From the NCBI GenBank assembly GCA_017887325.1, contig JAGHIE010000012.1, forward strand, positions 1 to 64,000: a stretch of DNA of 64,000 bases. Direction: 5' to 3'. Below are positions 10,061 to 19,622 of this stretch, one piece after another. A model generated the notes under the pieces. The model did no database searches, was not told the origin of the DNA, and worked only from the letters and a program-made list of their open reading frames with translations. The DNA comes from Oscillospiraceae bacterium. GTDB taxonomy: Bacteria; Bacillota; Clostridia; Oscillospirales; Ruminococcaceae. A program made the translations under genes and the position numbers. The first letter of the stretch is position 1; the number at the start of each line of letters is the position of its first letter.

Positions 10061-10062
10061 AA

Positions 10063-10290
10063 TTACTCTCCGTCTAATTCAACAACTAAATTGTATATAC
10101 TTTCAACAGAATTAAAATTTTCAGGAATTAAATGAATAGGTGTTATCTCTATATCAAATTCCTCATTCAACATAGAAACAAGTCTTACAATATTAAGAGA
10201 TGTTAATATTTTAGCATCAACTAAGTTTGTTGCACCTTTAAAATCTGTATTTGGTATAATTTCTTCTAATATTTTATAAATTCTTTCCAT
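10063..10290 (-). CDS. Acyl/peptidyl carrier protein (DltC-like position)
   Basis: 75 aa helical carrier-like; ILTSLNIVRLV in place of the DSL motif; in operon with the adenylation enzyme. Confidence 0.75.
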   Translation of the reverse strand: MERIYKILEEIIPNTDFKGATNLVDAKILTSLNIVRLVSMLNEEFDIEITPIHLIPENFNSVESIYNLVVELDGE

Positions 10291-10292
10291 AA

Positions 10293-11819
10293 CTATTCTC
10301 CTTTATCTTCCAAAATAACTTTACTAATTTGTTTACGGTCTATTTTTCCATTAGCATTTTTAGGAAAAATATCAAATTTTATAAATTCTGATGGTTGCAT
10401 ATAGTGAGGTAAAAGTTTTTCACTAGCTTGTTTTAACTCTTTGTTAATATCATTTTTTGCTTCATAAGCTAAAATCAGCTTATCATTAACTTTATCATAA
10501 ATACATACTGACAAATCTACTTTATCAACAGTATTTAAAACAACTTCTATTTCACTAGGTTCTATTCTATAACCCAAGTGTTTTATTTGAAAATCTTTTC
10601 TACCTATATAATCAAACTCACCATATTTATTTTTCTTAACAAGGTCACCTGTTTTATAAACTATATCTATATAATTATCATGTAATGGATTTTGTACAAA
10701 AACTTCACTCGTTTTTTCTTTATTAGCATAGTAACCACTAGCAACAAAAGGTCCTTTTACAAGAAGTTCTCCTATTGAGTCATCTAAAACTTCTTTTCCA
10801 TTTTCATCTACAACAAGTAATTCACAGTTATCACAAGCAACTCCAATAGGAATATTTTGTGTTTCATCAAAATCTCTATTAACTATGTAATATGAACAAA
10901 TATCGGTTGTTTCTGTAGGTCCAAAAAGATTTGCATACAATATATTAGGTAAATATTTTTTCCAGTAATTTAAATATTTAACAGGCATTACCTCTCCTGC
11001 AAAAAATACTTTTTTCAAATATTCAGGCATACAATACTTTAGTAAATCAAATTTTGCAACAATTCCTAACGCTGAAGGAACCCAATAAATTGTATCAATT
11101 TTTTTATCGTTCATAAAAGAAATCAATTTAGCTGGGAATGCAAAATATTCTTTAGGTATCATATTATAAGAAGCACCAGTGAAGATACTTGCATAAAAGT
11201 CAGATACTGACATACTAAAATATAATGGTGTTTGTGAACCAAATGAAGTATTTTCATTTATATCAAAACATTTTATAAACCAATGTATATAGCTTATAAC
11301 ATTTAAATGAGTCAATATAGCTCCTTTAGGAACACCTGTAGAACCAGAAGTAAATATTGAATAAGCAGTATTACTAGAAGTCATTTTATTTCTAATGTTT
11401 TCTAAACTTTGCTCATCAATCACAATATTTCTAAATGCATCTTCAAAATCAAGTTTATGTATTTGTAAATTTAATTCACTTAATATACTTGCCAAATCAT
11501 TTTCATATATTATCATAGCCGGTGACAATGTTGTTATGATTTTGTCAATTCTTTGCAAAGGTGATTCGCAATCTAATACAACATAGAAATTACCACTATA
11601 TAAAACACTCATCATTGCAATTGGCAAATTTGTTGTTCGTTTCATAAGTAAAACAATTGGTTTATCACTAATATTATATTTTACTATCTCAGTAGCTAAA
11701 ATCTTTGACTTATTCATTAGTTCATTATAAGTAAGACTATTATTAATATCTGATACTGCAATATTATCAGGAAACTTATTTACAGTGCTTTCAAAATAAT
11801 CTAATATAGTTTTTTTCAC
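10293..11819 (-). CDS. DltA-like adenylation enzyme (GTG start at 11819 preferred)
   Basis: YSIFTSGSTGVPKGAILTH (A3), LFGPTETT (A5), YKTGDLV (A7), NGKIDRK (A10); ggggtgg RBS before GTG. Confidence 0.85.
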   Translation of the reverse strand: MKKTILDYFESTVNKFPDNIAVSDINNSLTYNELMNKSKILATEIVKYNISDKPIVLLMKRTTNLPIAMMSVLYSGNFYVVLDCESPLQRIDKIITTLSPAMIIYENDLASILSELNLQIHKLDFEDAFRNIVIDEQSLENIRNKMTSSNTAYSIFTSGSTGVPKGAILTHLNVISYIHWFIKCFDINENTSFGSQTPLYFSMSVSDFYASIFTGASYNMIPKEYFAFPAKLISFMNDKKIDTIYWVPSALGIVAKFDLLKYCMPEYLKKVFFAGEVMPVKYLNYWKKYLPNILYANLFGPTETTDICSYYIVNRDFDETQNIPIGVACDNCELLVVDENGKEVLDDSIGELLVKGPFVASGYYANKEKTSEVFVQNPLHDNYIDIVYKTGDLVKKNKYGEFDYIGRKDFQIKHLGYRIEPSEIEVVLNTVDKVDLSVCIYDKVNDKLILAYEAKNDINKELKQASEKLLPHYMQPSEFIKFDIFPKNANGKIDRKQISKVILEDKGE

Positions 11820-11820
11820 A

Positions 11821-12480
11821 CTACCACCCCTTTTGGATAACGCTTGGAAATTTATCATCTATACTACTACAAACTGAAATTACAATATTATCAATAAAGT
11901 AACTATTTATATACATATCATTAATTTTTTGATTTTTTCTAAAAATAGTCTCATTATTTTTATTTAATTTCATGTCATATTTTGGTGTAGTATCTAATAA
12001 ATTAAAATTAAATTCTAAGCCCTTTCCTAAACATTTAATATAACTTTCTTTTCTAGTCCATATCAATGTAAATGCAAAATTTTTATCTTCTGACTTTTCA
12101 ACATACATTCTTTCGAAATCTGTAAAAAAGTACTTCATAAGATTATAATCAACATTTTTAATAAATTCGCAATCAACACCAATACATCCATTTAAATTTT
12201 CAATTCCTAAAAAAAGAAAATTATTATCATATGATCTACTAAAGCTAATATCATCATAATTATTTAAAAAAGGCTTTTCTCCAACCTTACCACAAATATC
12301 TATATCATTAATACCTGAAAAAGCTTTTATTTCATCAACAGTAATTTTTTCAGCCGATATAAATTTTTGTTTTTCATAATCACTAGTAAAAATATCTGCT
12401 CTAGTTTTTCTATCTGGAGATAAATCAAAATTGTTATCTAAAAAATTGATATAATCTTTTACTAATACTAACAATTTCAT
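11821..12480 (-). CDS. Sfp-type 4'-phosphopantetheinyl transferase
   Basis: GCIGVDCEFI, YFFTDFERMY, WTRKESYIKCLGKGL motifs. Confidence 0.9.
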   Translation of the reverse strand: MKLLVLVKDYINFLDNNFDLSPDRKTRADIFTSDYEKQKFISAEKITVDEIKAFSGINDIDICGKVGEKPFLNNYDDISFSRSYDNNFLFLGIENLNGCIGVDCEFIKNVDYNLMKYFFTDFERMYVEKSEDKNFAFTLIWTRKESYIKCLGKGLEFNFNLLDTTPKYDMKLNKNNETIFRKNQKINDMYINSYFIDNIVISVCSSIDDKFPSVIQKGW

Positions 12481-12587
12481 TATCTCACCTCTCTTTTACA
12501 ACTAAATTCTACAAAATTAAAGTTAATATTATTTTAATTTTAATATTAAAACTTTCTTAATTTATACAGATTAAATATACTTATTTA

Positions 12588-13247
12588 TTAATTTTTTAAT
12601 ATATATTTCGCAATTATTTCACTATCAACAATATAATCATAATGATTATGCCCCTTAAATATGTCTAATTGACATTTCTTTATGTTGTCATTAATCATTT
12701 GTATATGTCTTTTATATATAACATCATTACTCCCCATAGTTATATAGGTATCGACTTTTATTTTTTTTAAATCATTTAAAGTTATATTGGGTTCTTTTAA
12801 CATCATTATAGTTTTCTTTGATTTTGTAAGTATATAGCTAATCCACATTCCAAACCTAACAAATTTTTTTAATCCCTTAGGATTTATATTAACGCCACTA
12901 ACAATTAATTTTGACAATAAATTGGGATATTTATAAGCCAATATTAAACCAATAATACCACCATCACTAAATCCATAAAAAATTGGTTTGTCCAAATTTA
13001 ACTGATTTATAAAATTATATAAATCCATTACATGATTTTCATAATGTAAAGTTTCAACTTTGGAAGATTTTCCATGATCTCTCAAATCTAAAACATAAAC
13101 AGTAAAATAACTTTTTAAAATTTCAACACTTTTATTAAATATTGTTGAATCTTCCCCATTACCATGTATCATTATTAAATCTTTTCCATTTCCGTATTTT
13201 TCATAATACATATTTATATCATTTAATTTAATAAACATAATTATCAC
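12588..13247 (-). CDS. Alpha/beta hydrolase
   Basis: LIMIHGNGEDSTIF, LDLRDHGKSS, FYGFSDGG nucleophile elbow, GHNHYDYI. Confidence 0.9.
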   Translation of the reverse strand: MIIMFIKLNDINMYYEKYGNGKDLIMIHGNGEDSTIFNKSVEILKSYFTVYVLDLRDHGKSSKVETLHYENHVMDLYNFINQLNLDKPIFYGFSDGGIIGLILAYKYPNLLSKLIVSGVNINPKGLKKFVRFGMWISYILTKSKKTIMMLKEPNITLNDLKKIKVDTYITMGSNDVIYKRHIQMINDNIKKCQLDIFKGHNHYDYIVDSEIIAKYILKN

Positions 13248-13369
13248 CTTCTGTCTTCATTATAACATATTTATATATACTAATATTATTTTTATACTAC
13301 TATTTTTCTTCATACTTAAACTCTCTTGTTGTAAAATATAAAATAAAGATATAAAAAGGAGATTTATTT

Positions 13370-14008
13370 ATGATATTAGAAAATAATTCAAAATTAATAA
13401 TGATAGGTGATTCCGTAACAGACTGTGGTAGGGATTATAATTGGATAGCTTCTTACGGTGACGGCTATGTTAACTTAGTAAATGCATTTTTAACAGCGTT
13501 AAGTCCTGAGAGCAAAATTTCCGTTATTAATAAGGGAGTTAACGGAAACACTATATTAGATTTAGAAGAAAGATTTGAAGAAGATGTTATTTCATTAAAT
13601 CCAGACTATCTAACAATTATGATAGGTATAAATGATGTTTGGCGTCAATTCGATGCAGTATTACAACCAAACACACGATATGCTAGTGAAGAAAAATTTT
13701 ATGATACTTATACAAAACTTATAAAAAGTGTAAAAGATAAAGTAAAACAAATATTTATATTTAGTCCATTTATGATTATTGATACAAAAGATTATCCAAT
13801 GAGAAATATGACTGAAAGATATGCTCAAATATGTAAAAAAGTAGCAGAAGAAAATGGTTTAATATATATTGATGTTCAAAAAGAATTTGATAAGTTTACA
13901 AATCACTTATCATCATATATTTTGAGTGCTGACCATGTACACCCTAATGTACAAGGTCATACAATTATAGCAAAAGCATTTTTAGATAGCATAAATTTTA
14001 AATTTTAA
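13370..14008 (+). CDS. SGNH/GDSL hydrolase
   Basis: IMIGDSVTDCGR, GVNGNTILDL, IGINDVWRQF, DHVHPNVQGH. Confidence 0.9.
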   Translation: MILENNSKLIMIGDSVTDCGRDYNWIASYGDGYVNLVNAFLTALSPESKISVINKGVNGNTILDLEERFEEDVISLNPDYLTIMIGINDVWRQFDAVLQPNTRYASEEKFYDTYTKLIKSVKDKVKQIFIFSPFMIIDTKDYPMRNMTERYAQICKKVAEENGLIYIDVQKEFDKFTNHLSSYILSADHVHPNVQGHTIIAKAFLDSINFKF

Positions 14009-14009
14009 A

Positions 14010-14052
14010 ATAAAAAAAGAAGATAACTTTTTTAGTTATCTTCTTTTTATTT
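14010..14052. terminator. Bidirectional terminator
   Basis: aaaaaagaagataacttttttagttatcttcttttta. Confidence 0.75.
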
Positions 14053-14055
14053 TAT

Positions 14056-15126
14056 TTATAATTTTAAATCATTTTCCTTAATCCAACCTTTTTTCCTAAA
14101 TAACATTCCAAATAGTACTGTTAAAATAGCTGGAAGAATAAAGCTAATTAAAATTAAACCTGTCCAATCCATAAATGTAATACTTTGTTTTACTCCATCA
14201 GCAATATCACTAACCCAACCTGTATAAACACCTATTTGTCCAACCAATCCACAAGTTCCCATTCCAGATGATACAGCAGCTCCATTCATCTCGAGTTTAA
14301 AGATACAAGTAGCCAAAGGTCCTGTTATAGCAGAAGTTAAAATAGGAGGTATCCATATTTTAGGATTTTTTACTATATTCCCCATTTGCAACATAGATGT
14401 TCCAATTCCTTGAGATACTAGTCCACTAACGCCATTTTCTTTAAAGCTCATAACGGCAAAACCAACCATTTGTGCACAACACCCAGCTAATGCTGCGCCA
14501 CCTGCTAAACCAGTCAAACTTAAAGCAGCACAAATAGCAGCACTACTTATAGGCAAAGTCAAAGCTATTCCTACTAAAACTGAAACTAATATACCCATAA
14601 AGAATGGTTGTAAATTTGTAGCCCACATAATAATCTCACCAAATTTACTAGCAACATTTCCAATTGCAGGGGCTAACCAAATTGATAAAAAACTTCCTGA
14701 TAAAATTGTTACTAAAGGAGTAACTAAAATATCTATCTTAGTTTCTTTTGAAACAATTTTACCTAACTCTGAAGCAATAATTGTAATTATTAATACTGCT
14801 AAAGGTCCACCAGCACCACCAAGCGTATTTGCAGCTTGTCCAACAGCTACTAAAGAAAACAATACTAAAGTAGGAGCTTGTAATGCATAACCAATAGATA
14901 CCGCCATAGCAGAACCAGATGCAGCTTTAGCAAAATCACCTATTTGTGTAAAAATAGGAATATTAAACTGTGTTCCTATTGTAGAAATAATAGTTCCTAT
15001 CAAAAGAGAAGCAAATAAACCTTGAGCCATTGCACCCAACGCATCTATCCCATATCTCTTAGCAGAAAAAATCACATTTTTCTTTTTTAAAAATTCATTA
15101 ATTTTTTTCATTTTATAACACTCCAA
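14056..15126 (-). CDS. PTS sugar transporter subunit IIC, PfoR-like
   Basis: Multi-TM; AKRYGIDALGAMAQGLFASLLIGTII and NPKIWIPPILTSAITGPLATCIFKLEMNG, as in the PfoR family. Confidence 0.8.
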   Translation of the reverse strand: MECYKMKKINEFLKKKNVIFSAKRYGIDALGAMAQGLFASLLIGTIISTIGTQFNIPIFTQIGDFAKAASGSAMAVSIGYALQAPTLVLFSLVAVGQAANTLGGAGGPLAVLIITIIASELGKIVSKETKIDILVTPLVTILSGSFLSIWLAPAIGNVASKFGEIIMWATNLQPFFMGILVSVLVGIALTLPISSAAICAALSLTGLAGGAALAGCCAQMVGFAVMSFKENGVSGLVSQGIGTSMLQMGNIVKNPKIWIPPILTSAITGPLATCIFKLEMNGAAVSSGMGTCGLVGQIGVYTGWVSDIADGVKQSITFMDWTGLILISFILPAILTVLFGMLFRKKGWIKENDLKL

Positions 15127-15239
15127 ATAATTAATAAAACAATTTAAAATTTTCTTTATTAATTATATACTATTTATTAATATTTTAAAAGAAAAAAATA
15201 AAACTTCTTTATGTTTCATAAAGAAGTTTTTATTTTGTA

Positions 15240-16226
15240 TTATAATAAACCTTTTCTCAATTCATCTGGAGTTTTTGTGCTTAAATATGCAGGAGCAATA
15301 TCAAATGCTGTTTTACAACCTGTTTGTCCTTCTTTGTTTAATCTGTAAGCAGCTCTTGCATAAGCAACAAGAACAGATGCAGTAAATTCTGGGTTAGAAT
15401 CTAATTTTAAGCTATATTCAACAATATGTGTGTTTTCATTGTTCCACCCTGTTTTACCACTTCTAATAACAAAACCACCATGTGGAATACCACTATGATC
15501 TCTTTTTAATTCTTCTTCTGTGATAAAATGTACAATTGTATCATATTCATCAAAGTAGTTTGGCATAGCTTTAATAGTAGCTTCTATTTTAGCTTTATCA
15601 GCACCTTCTTCAGCAACAACAAAACATTCTCTTAAATGTTTTTCTCTTGTTGTAAGTTGTGGATTTTCTCCATCACGAACAGCTTTTAAAGCTTCTTCTT
15701 TAGGAATAGTATATTGTTTACCGTCTTTAACACCTTCAACTCTACGAATAGCATCTGAGTGACCTTGGCTTACACCTTTACCCCAAAATGTATAAGTAGC
15801 ACCATCTTCTAAAACAGATTCAGCGTATAAACGATTTAAAGAAAACATACCTGGATCCCAACCGATAGAAATAATGCCAACTTTTTTACCTTCTTTTGAA
15901 GCTTTATCTACATTTTCAAAATGTTCTTGGATTTTAGCATGTGTATCAAAACTATCAACAACATTAAAATATTTAGCAAACTCAGGTGTTTGTACTGGTA
16001 AATCTGTAGCACTACCACCACATAAAATCATAACATCAATATCATCTTTCATATTAACAGCTTCGTCAACAGAATAAACTGGAACATTTTCTGTTAATAA
16101 AGAAACAGTTTTAGGATCTCTTCTTGTAAATACAGCTTTTAATTCCATATCAGCTCTTTGCTTTATAGCACATTCTACCCCTCTGCCAAGATTTCCGTAT
16201 CCTAAAATACCAATTCTAATACTCAT
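15240..16226 (-). CDS. ddh: Meso-diaminopimelate D-dehydrogenase
   Basis: IRIGILGYGNLGRGVECAIKQ; GWDPGMFSLNRLYAESVLEDGATYTFWGKGVSQGHSDAIRRVEGV. Confidence 0.93.
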   Translation of the reverse strand: MSIRIGILGYGNLGRGVECAIKQRADMELKAVFTRRDPKTVSLLTENVPVYSVDEAVNMKDDIDVMILCGGSATDLPVQTPEFAKYFNVVDSFDTHAKIQEHFENVDKASKEGKKVGIISIGWDPGMFSLNRLYAESVLEDGATYTFWGKGVSQGHSDAIRRVEGVKDGKQYTIPKEEALKAVRDGENPQLTTREKHLRECFVVAEEGADKAKIEATIKAMPNYFDEYDTIVHFITEEELKRDHSGIPHGGFVIRSGKTGWNNENTHIVEYSLKLDSNPEFTASVLVAYARAAYRLNKEGQTGCKTAFDIAPAYLSTKTPDELRKGLL

Positions 16227-16517
16227 TTTCAGTCCCCCTTTTAAATTCTTACTTTGTAATTTTATACCTTATATAATATTATTGTCAAGAAATTTATTTT
16301 ATATAATTTAATAATAATTTATTAAGAAAGTTAATGTTTAAAGTTTTTATTTTGCAAATAAAAATTTCATTCTTTTTTTAATTGTTATTTGTTTAATATT
16401 AACAAATTTGATATTGAAATAAAACAAAATTAACAAAAAATAAATTATTTTTGTCACATTTGTTGACTTTTTTGTATTTTTTTGTTATATTTTGTGTATA
16501 AAGTTTAATCCTATTGG

Positions 16518-16597
16518 GTTGTTACTGTTAGGCAGGCAAAACCAGTTTTTACGGATATCAAGAAACGATTTTGTTTTCCGTAGAATCTGGTTTTTTT
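16518..16597 (+). promoter_or_regulatory. Ribonucleic antiterminator (RAT) site overlapping an intrinsic terminator
   Basis: GGTTGTTACTGTTAGGCAGGCAAAACC is RAT-like; then ACCAG...TACGGA/TCCGTA...CTGGTTTTTTT, located before a BglG-type gene. Confidence 0.85.
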
Positions 16598-16652
16598 GTT
16601 TTTTTACATAAAATGTTTTATCTGTCATTATAGGAAAAGGATTTGCATAAAA

Positions 16653-17489
16653 ATGCTAATAGAAAAAGTAATAAACAACAATATAATATCTGCAACAGAT
16701 GATGAAGGAAGAGAAACCGTTGTTATGGGAAAAGGTCTTGGCTTCGGTGCTAAACCTGGTCAACCTGTTTCAGCTGATAAAATCGAAAAAGTTTTTAGAA
16801 TTAGTAGTCAAAGTTTGTCTGATCAGTTCAAAGAACTTTTAACGCATATGCCATTAGAGCATGTACAGATATCGAGCGATATTATTTCATATGCAAAAAA
16901 AAATCTAAAGTTAAAATTAAATCAAAGTATTTATGTAACTCTTACAGATCATATAAATTTTGCAATTACAAGATTTAAACAAGGGATAAAACTTCAAAAT
17001 GCACTTTTATGGGAAATTAAAAGATTTTATACTCAAGAATATGAACTTGGTTTATATGCTATAAAACTTATAAAAGAGCGTTTAAATGTAGATTTCCCAG
17101 AAGATGAAGCTGGTTTTATGGCTATTCACTTTGTAAATGCAGAATATGGTACAAATATTTCAGATGCATTAAAATTTCCAAACATTGTAAAAGAAATAAT
17201 AGAAATTACAAAAAAAGAATTAAATATTGAACTTGATGAATCATCTTTGCACTATGAAAGATTTATTACTCATATAAAATTTTTATTACAAAGAGTTTAT
17301 CGCAATGAGTTATTACCTGATGAAGAATCTGAATTAGCTCAACTTATGGAAAAGAAATATCAAAAGGAATATTCTTGTAGCAAAGTTGTGGCAAAATATA
17401 TTGAACAAGAAACTAACAGCCGTATTTCTGGCGAAGAAGTTATGTATCTTGCAATTCATATTCGTAGAGTAACTCAAAAAGATAATTAG
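16653..17489 (+). CDS. BglG/LicT-family transcription antiterminator (start revised from 16596)
   Basis: CAT-RBD MLIEKVINNNIISATDDEGRETVVMGKGLGFGAKPGQ plus two PRD domains. Confidence 0.93.
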   Translation: MLIEKVINNNIISATDDEGRETVVMGKGLGFGAKPGQPVSADKIEKVFRISSQSLSDQFKELLTHMPLEHVQISSDIISYAKKNLKLKLNQSIYVTLTDHINFAITRFKQGIKLQNALLWEIKRFYTQEYELGLYAIKLIKERLNVDFPEDEAGFMAIHFVNAEYGTNISDALKFPNIVKEIIEITKKELNIELDESSLHYERFITHIKFLLQRVYRNELLPDEESELAQLMEKKYQKEYSCSKVVAKYIEQETNSRISGEEVMYLAIHIRRVTQKDN

Positions 17490-17503
17490 AGGAGGAAAAA
17501 ATA

Positions 17504-17998
17504 ATGTTTAATTTTTTTAAAAAGAAAAAAAATAACTCAACACATGTTTTAACATCACCAGCAAAAGGTAAAGCTGTTTCACTAAAAGAAGTGAACGACC
17601 CTACTTTTAGCGAAAATATATTAGGAGAAGGTGTTGCAGTAATTCCAGAAGAAGGTAAAATCTATGCACCATGTGATGGTAAAATAGAAATGGTGTTTGA
17701 TACATTACATGCAGTAAATATGGTATCAAACTTTGGTGCAGAAATTTTAATTCATGTTGGTTTAGATACTGTTAAACTTAAAGGTGAAGGCTATGAAAGC
17801 CATGTTACACAAGGTCAAGAAGTTAAACAAGGTGATTTACTTTTAACTGTAGATTTAGAAAAATTAAAATCTGCTGGATACGACACAATCACACCTATGA
17901 TCATCTGTAATACAGATGACTATGCATCTGTTACACCAACAATTAACTCAAATGTTAATATTTCTGATACAGTTCTTTCCATTGAAGAAAAGAAATAA
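17504..17998 (+). CDS. PTS glucose-type EIIA component
   Basis: LTSPAKGKAVSLKEVNDPTFSENILGEGVAVIPEEGKIYAPCDG; AEILIHVGLDTVKLKGEG. Confidence 0.95.
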   Translation: MFNFFKKKKNNSTHVLTSPAKGKAVSLKEVNDPTFSENILGEGVAVIPEEGKIYAPCDGKIEMVFDTLHAVNMVSNFGAEILIHVGLDTVKLKGEGYESHVTQGQEVKQGDLLLTVDLEKLKSAGYDTITPMIICNTDDYASVTPTINSNVNISDTVLSIEEKK

Positions 17999-18094
17999 TT
18001 AATTTAGTGTTTTAAACTAGCAAGTTTAGCTAGATTAAAATAAATAAAGGGATTAACCTAAAATGAAAAAGATTTTTATAAGGAGGAAAATTTT

Positions 18095-19552
18095 ATGCGT
18101 TTCTTGCAAAAATTAGGAAAATCTTTAATGCTTCCTGTTGCATGTTTACCTATTTGTGGTATTCTAATGGGTATCGGATATTTATTATGTCCTGAAGCTA
18201 TGCAAGGTGGAGAAATTACAACTATCGTTCAACAAATCGGTTATTACTTAATTAAAGCTGGCGGTGCTTTAATTGATAACATGGCAATTTTATTTGCTAT
18301 TGGTATCGGTGTAGGTATGTCAGAAGACAATGATGGTACTGGTGGTCTTGCAGCATTAGCATCATGGTTAATGATTACAAACTTATTATCTACAGCAAAT
18401 GTATCTGTTATAATGAAACTTTCTGAAAAAGCTACAATTGCTTTTGATAAAATTCAAAACCCATTCATTGGTATTATTGCTGGTATAATCGGTTCTATGT
18501 GCTACAACAAATTTAAAAACACAAAATTACCAGATTGGTTATCATTCTTTAGTGGTAAACGCTGTGTTGCAATTGTAGCTGGTGTAGTTTCTATCATCGT
18601 ATCTGCAGTATTATTATTTGCTTGGCCAGTTATATTCGGCGTACTTATCTCTTTAGGTCAAGCAATCGTTGGATTAGACGCTGTTGGCGCTGGTATCTAC
18701 GCATTCTTCAACAGATTATTAATTCCATTTGGTTTACACCATGCTTTAAACAATGTATTCTGGTTCGATACAATTGGTCTTGGTGACTTATCACACTTCT
18801 GGGCTGGTGAAACATCTGCTGATGTTACTTGGAGCTTAGGTATGTATATGTCAGGTTTCTTCCCATGTATGATGTTTGGTATTCCAGGTGCTGCTTTAGC
18901 TATGATTCATACAGCTAAAAGCAACAAGAAAAAAGTTGCTATAGGTCTTGTTACTTCTGCTGCAATCGCTGCATTTGTATGTGGTGTTACAGAACCATTC
19001 GAATTTGCATTCATGTTCTTAGCTCCTGCATTATATGTAGTATATGCTTTATTATATGGTATATTTACAACAATTACTGTTTTATTAGGTTTCCGTGCAG
19101 GATTTAGCTTCTCAGCTGGTGCTACTGACTTATTATTCTCAGCTTCTTTACCAGCAGCTCAAAAAACATGGTTAATTATTCCTCTAGGTATTGCAGCATT
19201 TGTTGTATTCTATGTGGTATTCCGTTTTGCAATCACAAAATTCAACCTAAAAACACCTGGTCGTGAAGATGATGAAGAAGATGAACAAAAAGTTCAACTT
19301 TCAAATGATGACTTCACAGAAGTTGCTAGAATAGTTCTAGAAGGTGTTGGCGGAAAAGAAAATGTTGCATCTATCGACAACTGTATTACAAGACTTCGTC
19401 TAGAAGTTAAAGACTATACATTAGTTGACGAAAAGAAAATTAAATCTGCAGGTGTAGCTGGTGTTATCCGTCCAGGTAAAACATCTGTTCAAGTAATTAT
19501 CGGTACAAAAGTTCAATTCGTTGCTGATGAATTTAAAAAACTATGTAAATAA
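18095..19552 (+). CDS. PTS EIICB transporter, N-acetylglucosamine-type (NagE-like)
   Basis: GKSLMLPVACLPICGILMGIG, RLLIPFGLHHALNNVFWFD, MSGFFPCMMFGIPGAALAM, FNLKTPGRED linker, EIIB CITRLRLEV. Confidence 0.85.
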   Translation: MRFLQKLGKSLMLPVACLPICGILMGIGYLLCPEAMQGGEITTIVQQIGYYLIKAGGALIDNMAILFAIGIGVGMSEDNDGTGGLAALASWLMITNLLSTANVSVIMKLSEKATIAFDKIQNPFIGIIAGIIGSMCYNKFKNTKLPDWLSFFSGKRCVAIVAGVVSIIVSAVLLFAWPVIFGVLISLGQAIVGLDAVGAGIYAFFNRLLIPFGLHHALNNVFWFDTIGLGDLSHFWAGETSADVTWSLGMYMSGFFPCMMFGIPGAALAMIHTAKSNKKKVAIGLVTSAAIAAFVCGVTEPFEFAFMFLAPALYVVYALLYGIFTTITVLLGFRAGFSFSAGATDLLFSASLPAAQKTWLIIPLGIAAFVVFYVVFRFAITKFNLKTPGREDDEEDEQKVQLSNDDFTEVARIVLEGVGGKENVASIDNCITRLRLEVKDYTLVDEKKIKSAGVAGVIRPGKTSVQVIIGTKVQFVADEFKKLCK

Positions 19553-19581
19553 CATTCAATTTTAATATAATCCCTTTACTT

Positions 19582-19612
19582 AAAAAAGACCGCTTTAAAA
19601 GCGGTCTTTTTT
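19582..19612 (+). terminator. Terminator of the PTS operon
   Basis: aaaaaagaccgctttaaaagcggtctttttt. Confidence 0.85.
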
Positions 19613-19622
19613 AGTTCATAAA

